Positions 24,483 to 34,200 of a stretch of DNA of 36,434 bases are shown piece by piece. Made by a program: the position numbers and the translations under genes. The stretch comes from Akkermansiaceae bacterium (lineage in GTDB: Bacteria; Verrucomicrobiota; Verrucomicrobiia; Verrucomicrobiales; Akkermansiaceae), in the NCBI GenBank assembly GCA_030725745.1, contig JANRFH010000014.1, forward strand, positions 1-36,434, written 5' to 3'. A model generated the notes under the pieces. That model searched no databases and had not been told where the DNA came from. It saw only the letters and a list, made by a program, of their open reading frames with translations. Every line of letters starts with the position of its first letter. Positions within the stretch are counted from its first letter, which is position 1.

Positions 24483-27400
24483 AGTTGAACTTCGTTTTGA
24501 TTGAGATAGCGGAAAGATACGATCCGAAATTTCCTGCCAAAAAACCCGTTTTCCAAGCTCAGATCAGAGATCGCAGTCTCCGGATCATCACCTGTATCCG
24601 TAAATTCCGGCGTGCGCTGCACGGTCACCTCAAGATAAGCTTTTGCCAGCACATCTCCAGCACTGTTACGGGATTCACCGTAGCTGCGTATCGTAAAGGT
24701 ATCCGAGCGAGCAGTGAGCAGAGGCGCGAGCGGTTTTAGCAGGTCTGCCTGAGTAAGGTAACCGGGAATTCCGACCCCTGTATCTGCCGGATTCAGGTTA
24801 TTCGCCTCCGCGCCATCATAACTGGCGGTAGACATGCTTTCCTGCAAGGCGTCCTCATTGATTTCAGTCGCATCCAGTGCTGCCTGCAACGCCCCGGCCA
24901 GACCGAGATTATCAGAGGAAACCCTGCGGTTCACGAATTCCGCCAGCGACAGGAATGGCCCTCGCTGTTGAACCTGATTCACGATCGCCGTGGCAAGCTC
25001 CTCAATCTCACCATCTGAGAGCGTCCGGTAGCCATGCCAGTTATCATTTTCCTCACCCACTGGATCACGAAAACGCGGAAAAGGAGTCACATTTGGCGTT
25101 CCGGCAGCACTTCCGTTCGCTAGCGTGAACTCCGCCGATCTAAGACCCGACAGCATCGCCTTCCATGCCTCGACGCTCGTCGAGTTCACATTGAAAGCAC
25201 CATCCACCATCAGGTTCCCAGCAATTTTCAGGCAGCCCTGTGGCTCAATCATATCATTGACGAACTCCGAGACATCGAATTCCCCATCACCACGATAGAG
25301 TCGCATACGGGGATTTCTTAGCGGGTTCTCATCCGGATCTTCCGCAAATTCCCTTACCACGGATTGGAGGGTCTTACCCTCGGTGGCAATCTCTGAATCC
25401 CATACATTTGAGCCACCCGTGCGTGTGCTGTATGAAAGAGTCGGAGCAGCTCCGCTGAAAAAAAAGCGATCCCACAACGCCTCGTTCGTCAAGTAGCAGT
25501 GATCCACTTCCGATGCCCCATCTTGAACCGCATCCCTAGGCACGTAGCCGCTCGCCCAGCTATTGCCGAACTGGTTTGCCGGAGAAAATGGCGAAGGGGA
25601 AAAATCTGCGTGTTGCAGTGCAGCAAGAGAAAGCAACGGAGCCTGCGGAATTTCAAAAAACGATAGATTGGTACGACCCGTCAAAGCTCCATCCGACGCA
25701 CCGTAGAATGATCTCCGCCCAGTGATATCTGTCTGCAATACCCCACTGAATGAATTCACCGCACGCATCCGCATCTGATATTGCGAACCTGTCTTGAACG
25801 AGCTTTTCGTCACGAAAGGGTTCATCCATGCCTGCCTAGGGTTCCCCGTATAGACGAGATCCGCAGATTGGATATCCGATCCCGACAGAGCGACTCGGTG
25901 ATAAGTTTCCAGCACTCCCACCGGCACCGGCTCAAGTCTCAAAGTTGATCTATCAATTCGAGCCGAACTGAAATTCTCCGTCTCTCCAGAGATCGCAAAA
26001 CCATCCGAAATAATATCAGCTATTACTTGCCCATATTCAGTCTCAGCCGGTGCGACACCCCTAGCGCGAGTCGCATCTTCCAGCGCGAAGCTAAATGGGT
26101 AGTCTTCACCCCGCCAATCTACCGTTCGAACAAGTATTTCCGCCTGCTCCCCAGTGGCCAATGGTAAGCTATTCCTACGAATGAACAATCCTCCCTTGGT
26201 TGAAAGCTGCGAAATATCATCCACTGGCCTCATAAAAACTGTTCGATCACGGACGGATACACCCTTCGCCTCTGGGATGACTTTAAGATCAGGACTTGAA
26301 GGAGCGAAGACCCTGACCTCCCCGGGCTCAAAGCGCACGGGCGTAGGTGCTCCGCGGCCGATGGGCTGCCCATCTGCTGTGATTGCAGCAAAGAAATAGG
26401 GCAATGACGAACGACCCGTAGTGGTCTGGGTTGTCATACCAGAGAAGTACTTGGTCTGTCTCGCTTTCCGAGACCCACTTGAGTTGTAAGTCGTCAGAAT
26501 TCTTTGGAAAGGAATGTCTAGCCAAGGAAAAGCCACTGCACCTTCGATCTCTAGGGCTGTATTATATGGGTTCCAAAGTGTGATAATAGGCGTGACCACG
26601 AAATTACAAAGATCCGTACCCGGATCATCCCCTGGAACTACTCCCAAACTCACGAGAAACATCAATTTATCCACCACCGGGCGGAGACCCATCTGTGTCT
26701 CCGTCCCTTGAAATGTATCACGCGGTGCAGGGCTATAGCCTGAGCTAGTCGACCCACGAGCACCCGCCACATGATCCGCTTCACGCTCAAACGCAGTCAC
26801 ACCATCAGATGTTAGATAGAGATGTTTCGGAATGCGGTAAAATGAACGCAAAGTATCAAATGTAGGCACACTTGCAGTGGGAAAGAAAAACTCCACATCC
26901 GCTCCCGCGAAAGCACGTTGATAATTATAGGTTCCGCTATCCTGCAAAGGCTGGTAAAACGGTTTCTGTCCCAGATAGGTGGAAGGCGTAGAGGCCACGC
27001 CATCTGGGTCATCACCTCGGAAAGGATTATCAAGACCATCCCAATTGTCTTCGACGTAATCAGAATCACTCATTTCCATGCCTAGGCTCAAATCCACCTT
27101 AAGCCCGCCACTTACTACATCCGTCAAAAGACCATATGAGCTAGTCGTAAAATCCGCCCCCCCCAGCTCCACATTCTCCGGTGCCCCAAGCCCACTATCT
27201 AGCTCCGCTTGTGTGAGATCTATCACCTTTCCCGCTCTCTCGTCCCAGCCACTTACAGGTTGTTGGAAAATATTTCCCAGCCCTAGGTTAGGACGCGGTT
27301 GTGCCTGCAAATCATCATTAGGAATGCGGTCAGCCAGCTCTGGCCCCGCCACATTAATCTTTGCTCGAGTGTTCTCCTGCTTAACAGCCCAAGCATACCG

Positions 27401-27985
27401 CCCGTTTGCACGAGATCCATCCACCGCTAGAAGCGGTGCATTCAGCGAAAAGCCATCTATATTCTCGTGGAAAAGCGAGACACTATCGCCGGCCAATGCT
27501 GATTTCACCCAATCCATATTCTCCACATCCGCTTCACTTCCTGAAACCAACCACTTCAAAAACCTTTGCTCTTTTTCGGACTCATAATCCGGCGCAGCTG
27601 CTAGCAAGTCTTCGGAAAGTCGCGGCGACCATGATTCCCAGACTCCCACCACATTTTCCTCCAACGCTCCGTCCAGAATCGAAGAATCCGCCGTAATCCG
27701 CCTATCGTCGCCCAGCGTGGTTTGAAGCTCACCCAGCGCCAACATCATCGCCAAATTCGCATTCGCCCTAGCCTCTGCCTGCGCCTGACCATGACTTGAA
27801 CCTCGTAGAGCCACACTAGAAAGCGAGAGCAGTCCTATCGCTAGGATCAACAGCAACACCATCAAAGTCAGCGTTACAATTAGCGCAAAACCTCGTGTTT
27901 TGTGTGTCTTAGACACTGCGAGGCCTTTAAACTTCAGGCTATTCCTATCTGGCGTTCTCATTGGGTTTTGGATTAAAAACACCAT
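24479..27985 (-). CDS. Verru_Chthon cassette protein A-type pseudopilin-like protein
   Basis: The gene encodes 1168 residues. The ATG at 27985 has GAGG four bases upstream, rare for this window; an ATG 8 codons later has none. Residues 31-57 are a type IV prepilin-like N-terminus: Arg-Gly-Phe, then the hydrophobic ALIVTLTLMVLLLILAIGLL, then Ser-rich. A GLn/Ala-rich helix follows (RANANLAMMLALGELQTTLG). Length, start and the C-terminal signature (FGRKFRIVSFRYLNQNE) fit Verru_Chthon cassette protein A, a family known from Verrucomicrobium and Chthoniobacter with no known function. In those genomes it usually sits beside further prepilin-like genes (B, C, D); none is visible here. Instead it is translationally coupled to a 239-residue exported protein and is divergent from a giant lamin-tail surface protein 225 bp away. 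Export by a type IV pilus or type II-like machine is likely but inferred. Confidence 0.85.
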   Translation of the reverse strand: MVFLIQNPMRTPDRNSLKFKGLAVSKTHKTRGFALIVTLTLMVLLLILAIGLLSLSSVALRGSSHGQAQAEARANANLAMMLALGELQTTLGDDRRITADSSILDGALEENVVGVWESWSPRLSEDLLAAAPDYESEKEQRFLKWLVSGSEADVENMDWVKSALAGDSVSLFHENIDGFSLNAPLLAVDGSRANGRYAWAVKQENTRAKINVAGPELADRIPNDDLQAQPRPNLGLGNIFQQPVSGWDERAGKVIDLTQAELDSGLGAPENVELGGADFTTSSYGLLTDVVSGGLKVDLSLGMEMSDSDYVEDNWDGLDNPFRGDDPDGVASTPSTYLGQKPFYQPLQDSGTYNYQRAFAGADVEFFFPTASVPTFDTLRSFYRIPKHLYLTSDGVTAFEREADHVAGARGSTSSGYSPAPRDTFQGTETQMGLRPVVDKLMFLVSLGVVPGDDPGTDLCNFVVTPIITLWNPYNTALEIEGAVAFPWLDIPFQRILTTYNSSGSRKARQTKYFSGMTTQTTTGRSSLPYFFAAITADGQPIGRGAPTPVRFEPGEVRVFAPSSPDLKVIPEAKGVSVRDRTVFMRPVDDISQLSTKGGLFIRRNSLPLATGEQAEILVRTVDWRGEDYPFSFALEDATRARGVAPAETEYGQVIADIISDGFAISGETENFSSARIDRSTLRLEPVPVGVLETYHRVALSGSDIQSADLVYTGNPRQAWMNPFVTKSSFKTGSQYQMRMRAVNSFSGVLQTDITGRRSFYGASDGALTGRTNLSFFEIPQAPLLSLAALQHADFSPSPFSPANQFGNSWASGYVPRDAVQDGASEVDHCYLTNEALWDRFFFSGAAPTLSYSTRTGGSNVWDSEIATEGKTLQSVVREFAEDPDENPLRNPRMRLYRGDGEFDVSEFVNDMIEPQGCLKIAGNLMVDGAFNVNSTSVEAWKAMLSGLRSAEFTLANGSAAGTPNVTPFPRFRDPVGEENDNWHGYRTLSDGEIEELATAIVNQVQQRGPFLSLAEFVNRRVSSDNLGLAGALQAALDATEINEDALQESMSTASYDGAEANNLNPADTGVGIPGYLTQADLLKPLAPLLTARSDTFTIRSYGESRNSAGDVLAKAYLEVTVQRTPEFTDTGDDPETAISDLSLENGFFGRKFRIVSFRYLNQNEVQL

Positions 27986-28044
27986 GCAACCTCATGATTA
28001 CAAAGTATTTACAACAAGATCTAAGCAAATACGGCTCTCACCGT

Positions 28045-28066
28045 CTATGGCGCGTTCATGCCATAG
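28045..28066. repeat. REP-like palindrome in divergent intergenic region
   Basis: CTATGGC and GCCATAG form a perfect 7-bp inverted repeat around an 8-nt loop. Read on the minus strand, the surrounding frame ends GVSPMA and a stop, a peptide I recall as a common spurious translation of dispersed palindromic repeats in Verrucomicrobia and Planctomycetes. No T-run follows on either strand, so it is not a normal terminator. Confidence 0.45.
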
Positions 28067-28130
28067 GCGAAACCCCCAAAGCTCCTCCAGCTCCCCCCAC
28101 CCGGATCTTCACCTCCTCGCTTGCTCGCCT
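28061..28130. repeat. Direct repeat, left copy (remnant of macroglobulin 3' end)
   Basis: The core 28091-28130 matches 34456-34492 at about 34 of 40 aligned positions, including a shared 17-nt run CCCCACCCGGATCTTCA. A weaker match (CATAG-CG-AAC) continues to the left. Read on the minus strand it gives SEEVKIRVG, compared with SDEMKIRVG at the end of the macroglobulin gene. It lies in the 225-bp region between the two divergent genes. It is either a gene fragment or one copy of a dispersed repeat. Confidence 0.55.
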
Positions 28131-28210
28131 CGTCGCCAGATTTTTGTTCATGCTGGAAAAAATTTCGGACGTCGACATGTGATACCTGCTTGGCTAAGAC
28201 GGCATATTCT

Positions 28211-31200
28211 ATGATAAACCCCCATCACCTCCTCAAAGCTTTTTGCTTTTTAGCATTGGTATCGAGCGGAATCTCTGCAGCAGAGGTAGTCGTGGAGCCC
28301 GCAGGTGCGTGTACGCGTAAAACCGGATTCGTGATTTCAGAAATCATGTACAAACCGGCAGGGGCAACCAACGCCCTCGAGTTCATCGAGATTTACAATT
28401 CCAACCCATTTGAAGAGGAAATCGGCGAATATCGCATTGAGGGAGAGATCAGTTTCACCTTTCCCGTAGGCACTATATTGGATGGAGAGTCTCGACTTTT
28501 GCTGGTCAAAGACTCAACCGCCTTCCAGCAGCAATACAATTTGTCAGGTGTGCAGATATTTGAATATGGCGCAGCCGACGGAAGCAATTCACTGGGTAGC
28601 TCCGGCAATCTGACAATGGTCAATAGCTCCAATGGAATCGTGCTGGAAATCGATTATGAAAACGATGCACCATGGCCGGTGGCGGCGAATGGCGCGGGGC
28701 ATTCCATGGTACTAGCTCGCCCATCATATGGCGAAAACGATCCACAGGCATGGGAGAGCAGTGATCAAGTCGGAGGCTCGCCAGGTGCGGCTGATACCTA
28801 TGGAGATGCGGCGTTGAGAAAAGTAGTCATCAACGAAATCCTCGCGCATACGGACAGTCCACAGCTCGATACCATCGAGCTCTACAATCACTCGAACTCC
28901 AGCATCAATATTTCCGGTTGCACGCTTTCCGATGACGCGACGCTGAGCAAATACACCATCCCTAATGGCACGGTATTGGCTGCACGTGGTTTTGTAATTT
29001 TTAATGAGAATCAATTGGGCTTCAAGCTCGGCTCAGATGGTGAAGCCGTCTATTTCCGGAATGCTGCGGGCACACGTGTGATCGACGCTTATAAGTTTGG
29101 CGGACAGGAAAACGGTGTATCGATTGGCCGCTATCCAAACGGGGGCTCGGAATTCCATCGCATGGCCAGTCTTACCTTAGGCAGTGCCAATGGCGCTCGG
29201 CGCATTGATGATGTGGTGATCAATGAAATAATGTATAACCCCATTTCCGGAGAAACTGGGGATGAATATGTCGAACTGTTCAATCGCAGCGCGGTCAGTG
29301 TCGATCTGGATGGCTGGCGTCTATCTGGGGGCATCAGCTACACATTCCCTGCTGGAGCACAAATTCCCGCCGGTGGCTATATGGTGGTTGCGGCGGATGC
29401 CGCGCGGTTAAGAACCAACTACGCGCAGCTAAATACTTCCAACACATACGGAAACTACAGCGGAAAATTGGGCAACGGCGGTGATCGTGTGCAGCTCGAT
29501 ATGCCCGATACGATTATCGACAATACGGTTCCTTCCGCGCCAGTAACCACAGTGATCCACATTGTGGTGGATGACGTCACCTACGAAACAGGTGGGCAGT
29601 GGCCAGTCTGGGCCAAGGGCGGCGGCAGCAGCATGGAGCGCGTGGATCCCCGCTCCAATCCCCGCCGTCCGACCACATGGGCGGACAGCGATGAAACCGC
29701 TAAGGCGACTTGGACGGACATTTCACATACCGGACTTCTGCAGCTCGGACAAGCATCGGCCAACCGCGTCGAGGGCGGCCTCCAAGGTGCGGGCGAGTGC
29801 CTGTTAGACGATGTAAAGGTGGTGAGTAACGGCACGAACTACGTCAGCAATTCGACATTTGATAGCAACCTGACAGGCTGGCTCGCCCGAGGCTCGTTCA
29901 TACGTTCCTCTCTGTCTTCCAATGGTTTTGGAGCAACGTCCTGCCTGCATATACGTGCGAGCACACGCTGCGATACCGGGGCAAACCAAGCTAGCGGTGC
30001 CCTTTCCTCAACGATCGCAAGCGGAAGCACTGCAACCATTTCCGCGAGAGCCAAATGGCAGAAAGGCTATCCATGGATGTACCTGCGCCTGCATGGCAAC
30101 TACCTTGAAGTGGCTACACGACTCAATGTTCCCACGAATCTAGGATCGCCCGGGCAAGTAAACAGCCGGGCAATCGTCAATGCCGCTCCTGCGATCGATG
30201 ACGTGGCGCACACACCGGTAGTGCCTTCTGCCGGGCAGAGTGTGGTAGTCACTGCACGCGCCGAAGATCCGGACGGACTCGCAACGCTTTCGCTGTTCTA
30301 TCGAATCGATCCCGCGACATCCTACTCGACCGTTTCTATGAACGATAGTGGCACCTCTGGTGACGCAATCGCGGGTGACGGCATCTTCAGTGCCACCATC
30401 CCAGGGCAATCCTCGGGGGCACTTGCAGCCTTTTACGTGAGCGCAACTGATTCCGCTGGATCGGCTGCGCGCGTGTTTCCCGGGAACAATCCGTCGAACT
30501 CTGCCCGCGCACGGGAGTGCTTGGTGCGCTTTGGGGATGCCACACGTGCCAGCAGCTTTGGCACCTATCGCATGTGGTTTACGGCGGCCGCAATCACTGA
30601 CTGGGAAACAAGACTCGCCTTGAGTAACGAGGATGTTGAGGGCACGTTCGTTTACAACGACAACCGTGTAATCTACAACTTCGGCGCATACTATGCGGGA
30701 GGCAGCTACAAGCAGAACTATGGATCGCCTCTCAGCGACTCGAATTACACCATGGATATGCCATTGGACGACAAGCTCCTGGGTACTGACAGCTTCAATA
30801 AATTGCACGCTACCGGGCAAAATCCGTTCGACGACGCATATATGACCCGGGAGCAAGCAGTCTTCGAGACGGCACGGCAGCTAAAACAACCATGGCTATA
30901 CCGGAGATATGTAAACGTCTATGTGAACGGCGTAGCACGCAAACAGGGCTGGCTAATGGAAGACACCCAAGTCCCAAGCGGTGATTTCATCGATTCCTAT
31001 TTCCCAGACGATGCGGAAGGCAACCTCCATAAACTAAGCCTATGGATGGAGTACACCGATTTCGCGACTACGACTACCGTGGAGCTAACTGACCAGCGCA
31101 AGGGGCAAGCCAAACTCCTCGCTCAATACAATGCTGTGGGAGAGCTCCACGCTCCGGCCTACCGCTGGAGCTGGGCACCGCGATCCTATGGCAACAATGG

Positions 31201-34200
31201 CAGCAATGATTTCTCCTCAGTTTTCGAACTGATCAACTCTGCCAATTCGGGAGCCGATATGACTCAGCGCATGATGGCATTTGCGGATATGGAAGAGTGG
31301 ATGCGGATATGGGCAGCTCGCCACGCATCTGGTGACGTGGATAACTTCGGTCGTGATCTGGGGCAGAATTTCTATATGTATAAACCCACAAACGGACGGG
31401 CGAAATTGCTAATCTGGGATGCGGGACATGTTTTTGGAACCGGTGCTTCATTCCTTCCGGGTCGAGGTCTGTTTCCTAATTTTAAATCCCCAAACGGCGC
31501 CGATGACACGATCTGCAAAGCCATATTCGATAACCCGACGTTTCGTCGTATGTATCTGCGAGCCTATAAGGAAATCGCGAATGGATCATTCAGCGCGACC
31601 CGTATGAACAACTGGCTTGATGTGCGTTATGCCGCGTTTGCTGCAGATGGAATTACCGCGGCAGTCTCGCCCGATACCTCCTTCAGCCATGACGACAACG
31701 ACAGGGGTGAAAACTATGATAAACTAAACGCGTCAGGTGGCGCGACTTCATATACTGGCAGCTTGAAAAATTGGGTAGCAACCGCGCGCACCGGCATCCT
31801 GACTCAAGTGGCAGCACAGGATGTCTCCTCTTTTGCGCTGACCAGTCCAAGTTCGGTTACCAGCAGTAGCAATACGATTACCATCACAGGATCGGCTCCA
31901 GTTGAAATGGCCACCATGACGATCAATGGCGTGGCATATCCCGTCACTTGGATATCGGCGACATCGTGGACAGTCGATGTGGTGGCAAATGCCTCACCCA
32001 CAACGTTTGTTTTGCAGGGACTGGACGTAAACGGAAATCCATTGTCCGGATTTTCCGCGACGGTTTCTGCAACGGTGACAACACCTCTGGATGCACCTGA
32101 AACCTCAGTAGTCATCAATGAAATCCTCTACAATCCTACAACCGCTGGCGATGAGTTCGTCGAACTGCGCAACCGCTCCACCACGACTGCGTTTGACCTG
32201 ACGGGATGGCGAGTAAACGGGTTAGGTTACACATTTCCAGCCACGATACTTGAACCCGGAGGCTACCTAACCATTAAAAACTTCCCCGGCAAACTGGATC
32301 AGGATGGCGAGACTCTGACCCTTTATCGTCCCGATGGAAGCGGCTCGGAATTAGTGGTGGATAAAGTTCGATACGAGAATGTGGCTCCATGGCCGACGAC
32401 CCTCGCTGGAAGTTCATTGCAGCTCATGGACAACGAGCAGGATAACCGCCGAGCCGCACTCTGGAGTGCTTCTAACGGTGTCCCGCCATCTGGAGGAACC
32501 CTCTTCGACTGGGGCTCAAGCTGGAAGTATCGTCAGGGCGTAAACCTGGATGGCACGGGCTGGCAGACGTACGGTTATGATGAGGCGGGTTGGTCTACCC
32601 CTGCACCCGGTGCATTTGGAGTCGAGATCGCGACTCTACCTCATCCGATTCAGACACCGTTGACTATGGGGAATCTTACTTACTATTTCCGCAAGACGAT
32701 TGATTTCACCGGAGACGCAGGCGCTTCACTGTTGATGACGAACATGGTGGACGATGGTATGGTGGTGTATGTCGACGGCGTGGAAGTTTATCGTGTCCGC
32801 ATTCCTGACGGCACACCGACCTACACAACACCCGCAACGTCGACCGTAAATAACGCCACCGAAGAGGGGCCATTCGTCATACCTTTGTATCTGCAACTGG
32901 GCTCGCACGTGATTGCCGTCGAGGTACATCAGATCAATACCGGCAGCAGTGATCTCGTGTTTGATATGAAGGTGGAAACTGACTACTCACATCTCGCAGA
33001 TCAAGCCACCCCAGGCGTGGTCAACAACGTCGGTTATCCGAATGCCGATATACCCGCACTCTGGCTTAACGAAGTATCCCCCTCGCCCATCAGCGGCATG
33101 GCATGGGTCGAACTCTACAACGCTGGAAGCACAGCACTATCTCTCAACGGGTATTCCCTGAGCGACGATTACAATGACTTGGCTAAATGGCCGCTTGCCA
33201 CTGGAATCACAATTCAGCCCGGAGCGTTTCTGAAGGTCGATTTAGCGGTTGGGTCACTGACCACCGGAAGTATTGCGCTTTCCCGGGATATCAATGGATC
33301 TCCCGAACTGATCGATTATCTCAACCATGGAACCGTTCCGGCGGGCTGGAGCTACGGCGACTTCCCCGATGGCGACCCATGTTCTCGCCTGGCGATGTAC
33401 GTGGCGACACCAGGTGCATCCAACACCAACCAGTCCGCCCCGCTCGCCGTGGCCATCAATGAATGGATGGCCGACAACACCACGACGCTGGCGGATTCAG
33501 TCGATGGTAATTTCGAGGATTGGTTCGAAATCTATAACCCCGGAGACAGCCCCGTCGATCTTGGCGGTTATTTCCTGACCGATGATTTAAACGATCCCTT
33601 TCAGTTTGAAATCCCAACGGGCGGAAAATACACGATTCCCGCTCACGACTACCTGATCGTCTGGGCAGACAACGAGTCCGCTCAAAACGATATCGATGCC
33701 TCTTCACTGCACGTAAATTTTGGCCTATCGAAAAATGGAGAAGCCATTGCGTTAGTCGCCCCCGATGGAAACGTGATCGACAGCGTCACATTCGGTGCGC
33801 AAGTAGCGGATCAAAGCCAAGGGCGAATGCTCGATGGAGGTGCCACCATTACCAATATGTTGTCGACGCCGGGCTCTACGAATCAGGTCGTCAACACCGC
33901 ACCTGTATTGGCTGCCATTGCTGATGCGACATTCTATCCCGGCGGATTGATTGCATTTTCGGCTTCTGCCACGGATGCAGAGAGCGCATTCCAAACCCTA
34001 ACTTATTCCTTAGAATCGGGAGCTCCAGCTGGGGCTTCGATCACACCTTCAGGTTCATTTTCTTGGAGCATTCCGACTAACGCGGTTCCATCAGATTCGC
34101 CAATTACTATCCGTGTGACAGATAACGGCACCCCTACGCTCAGCGATACAAAAAGCTTCACGCTTCACGTCGTAGACCTACCGACATTTAGCACCATCCC

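Noticed and set aside
30140-30856. Minus-strand frame of 238 codons inside the giant surface protein
   Set aside because: It lies wholly within the CotH-like and adjoining part of the plus gene and shows no signal peptide or motif.
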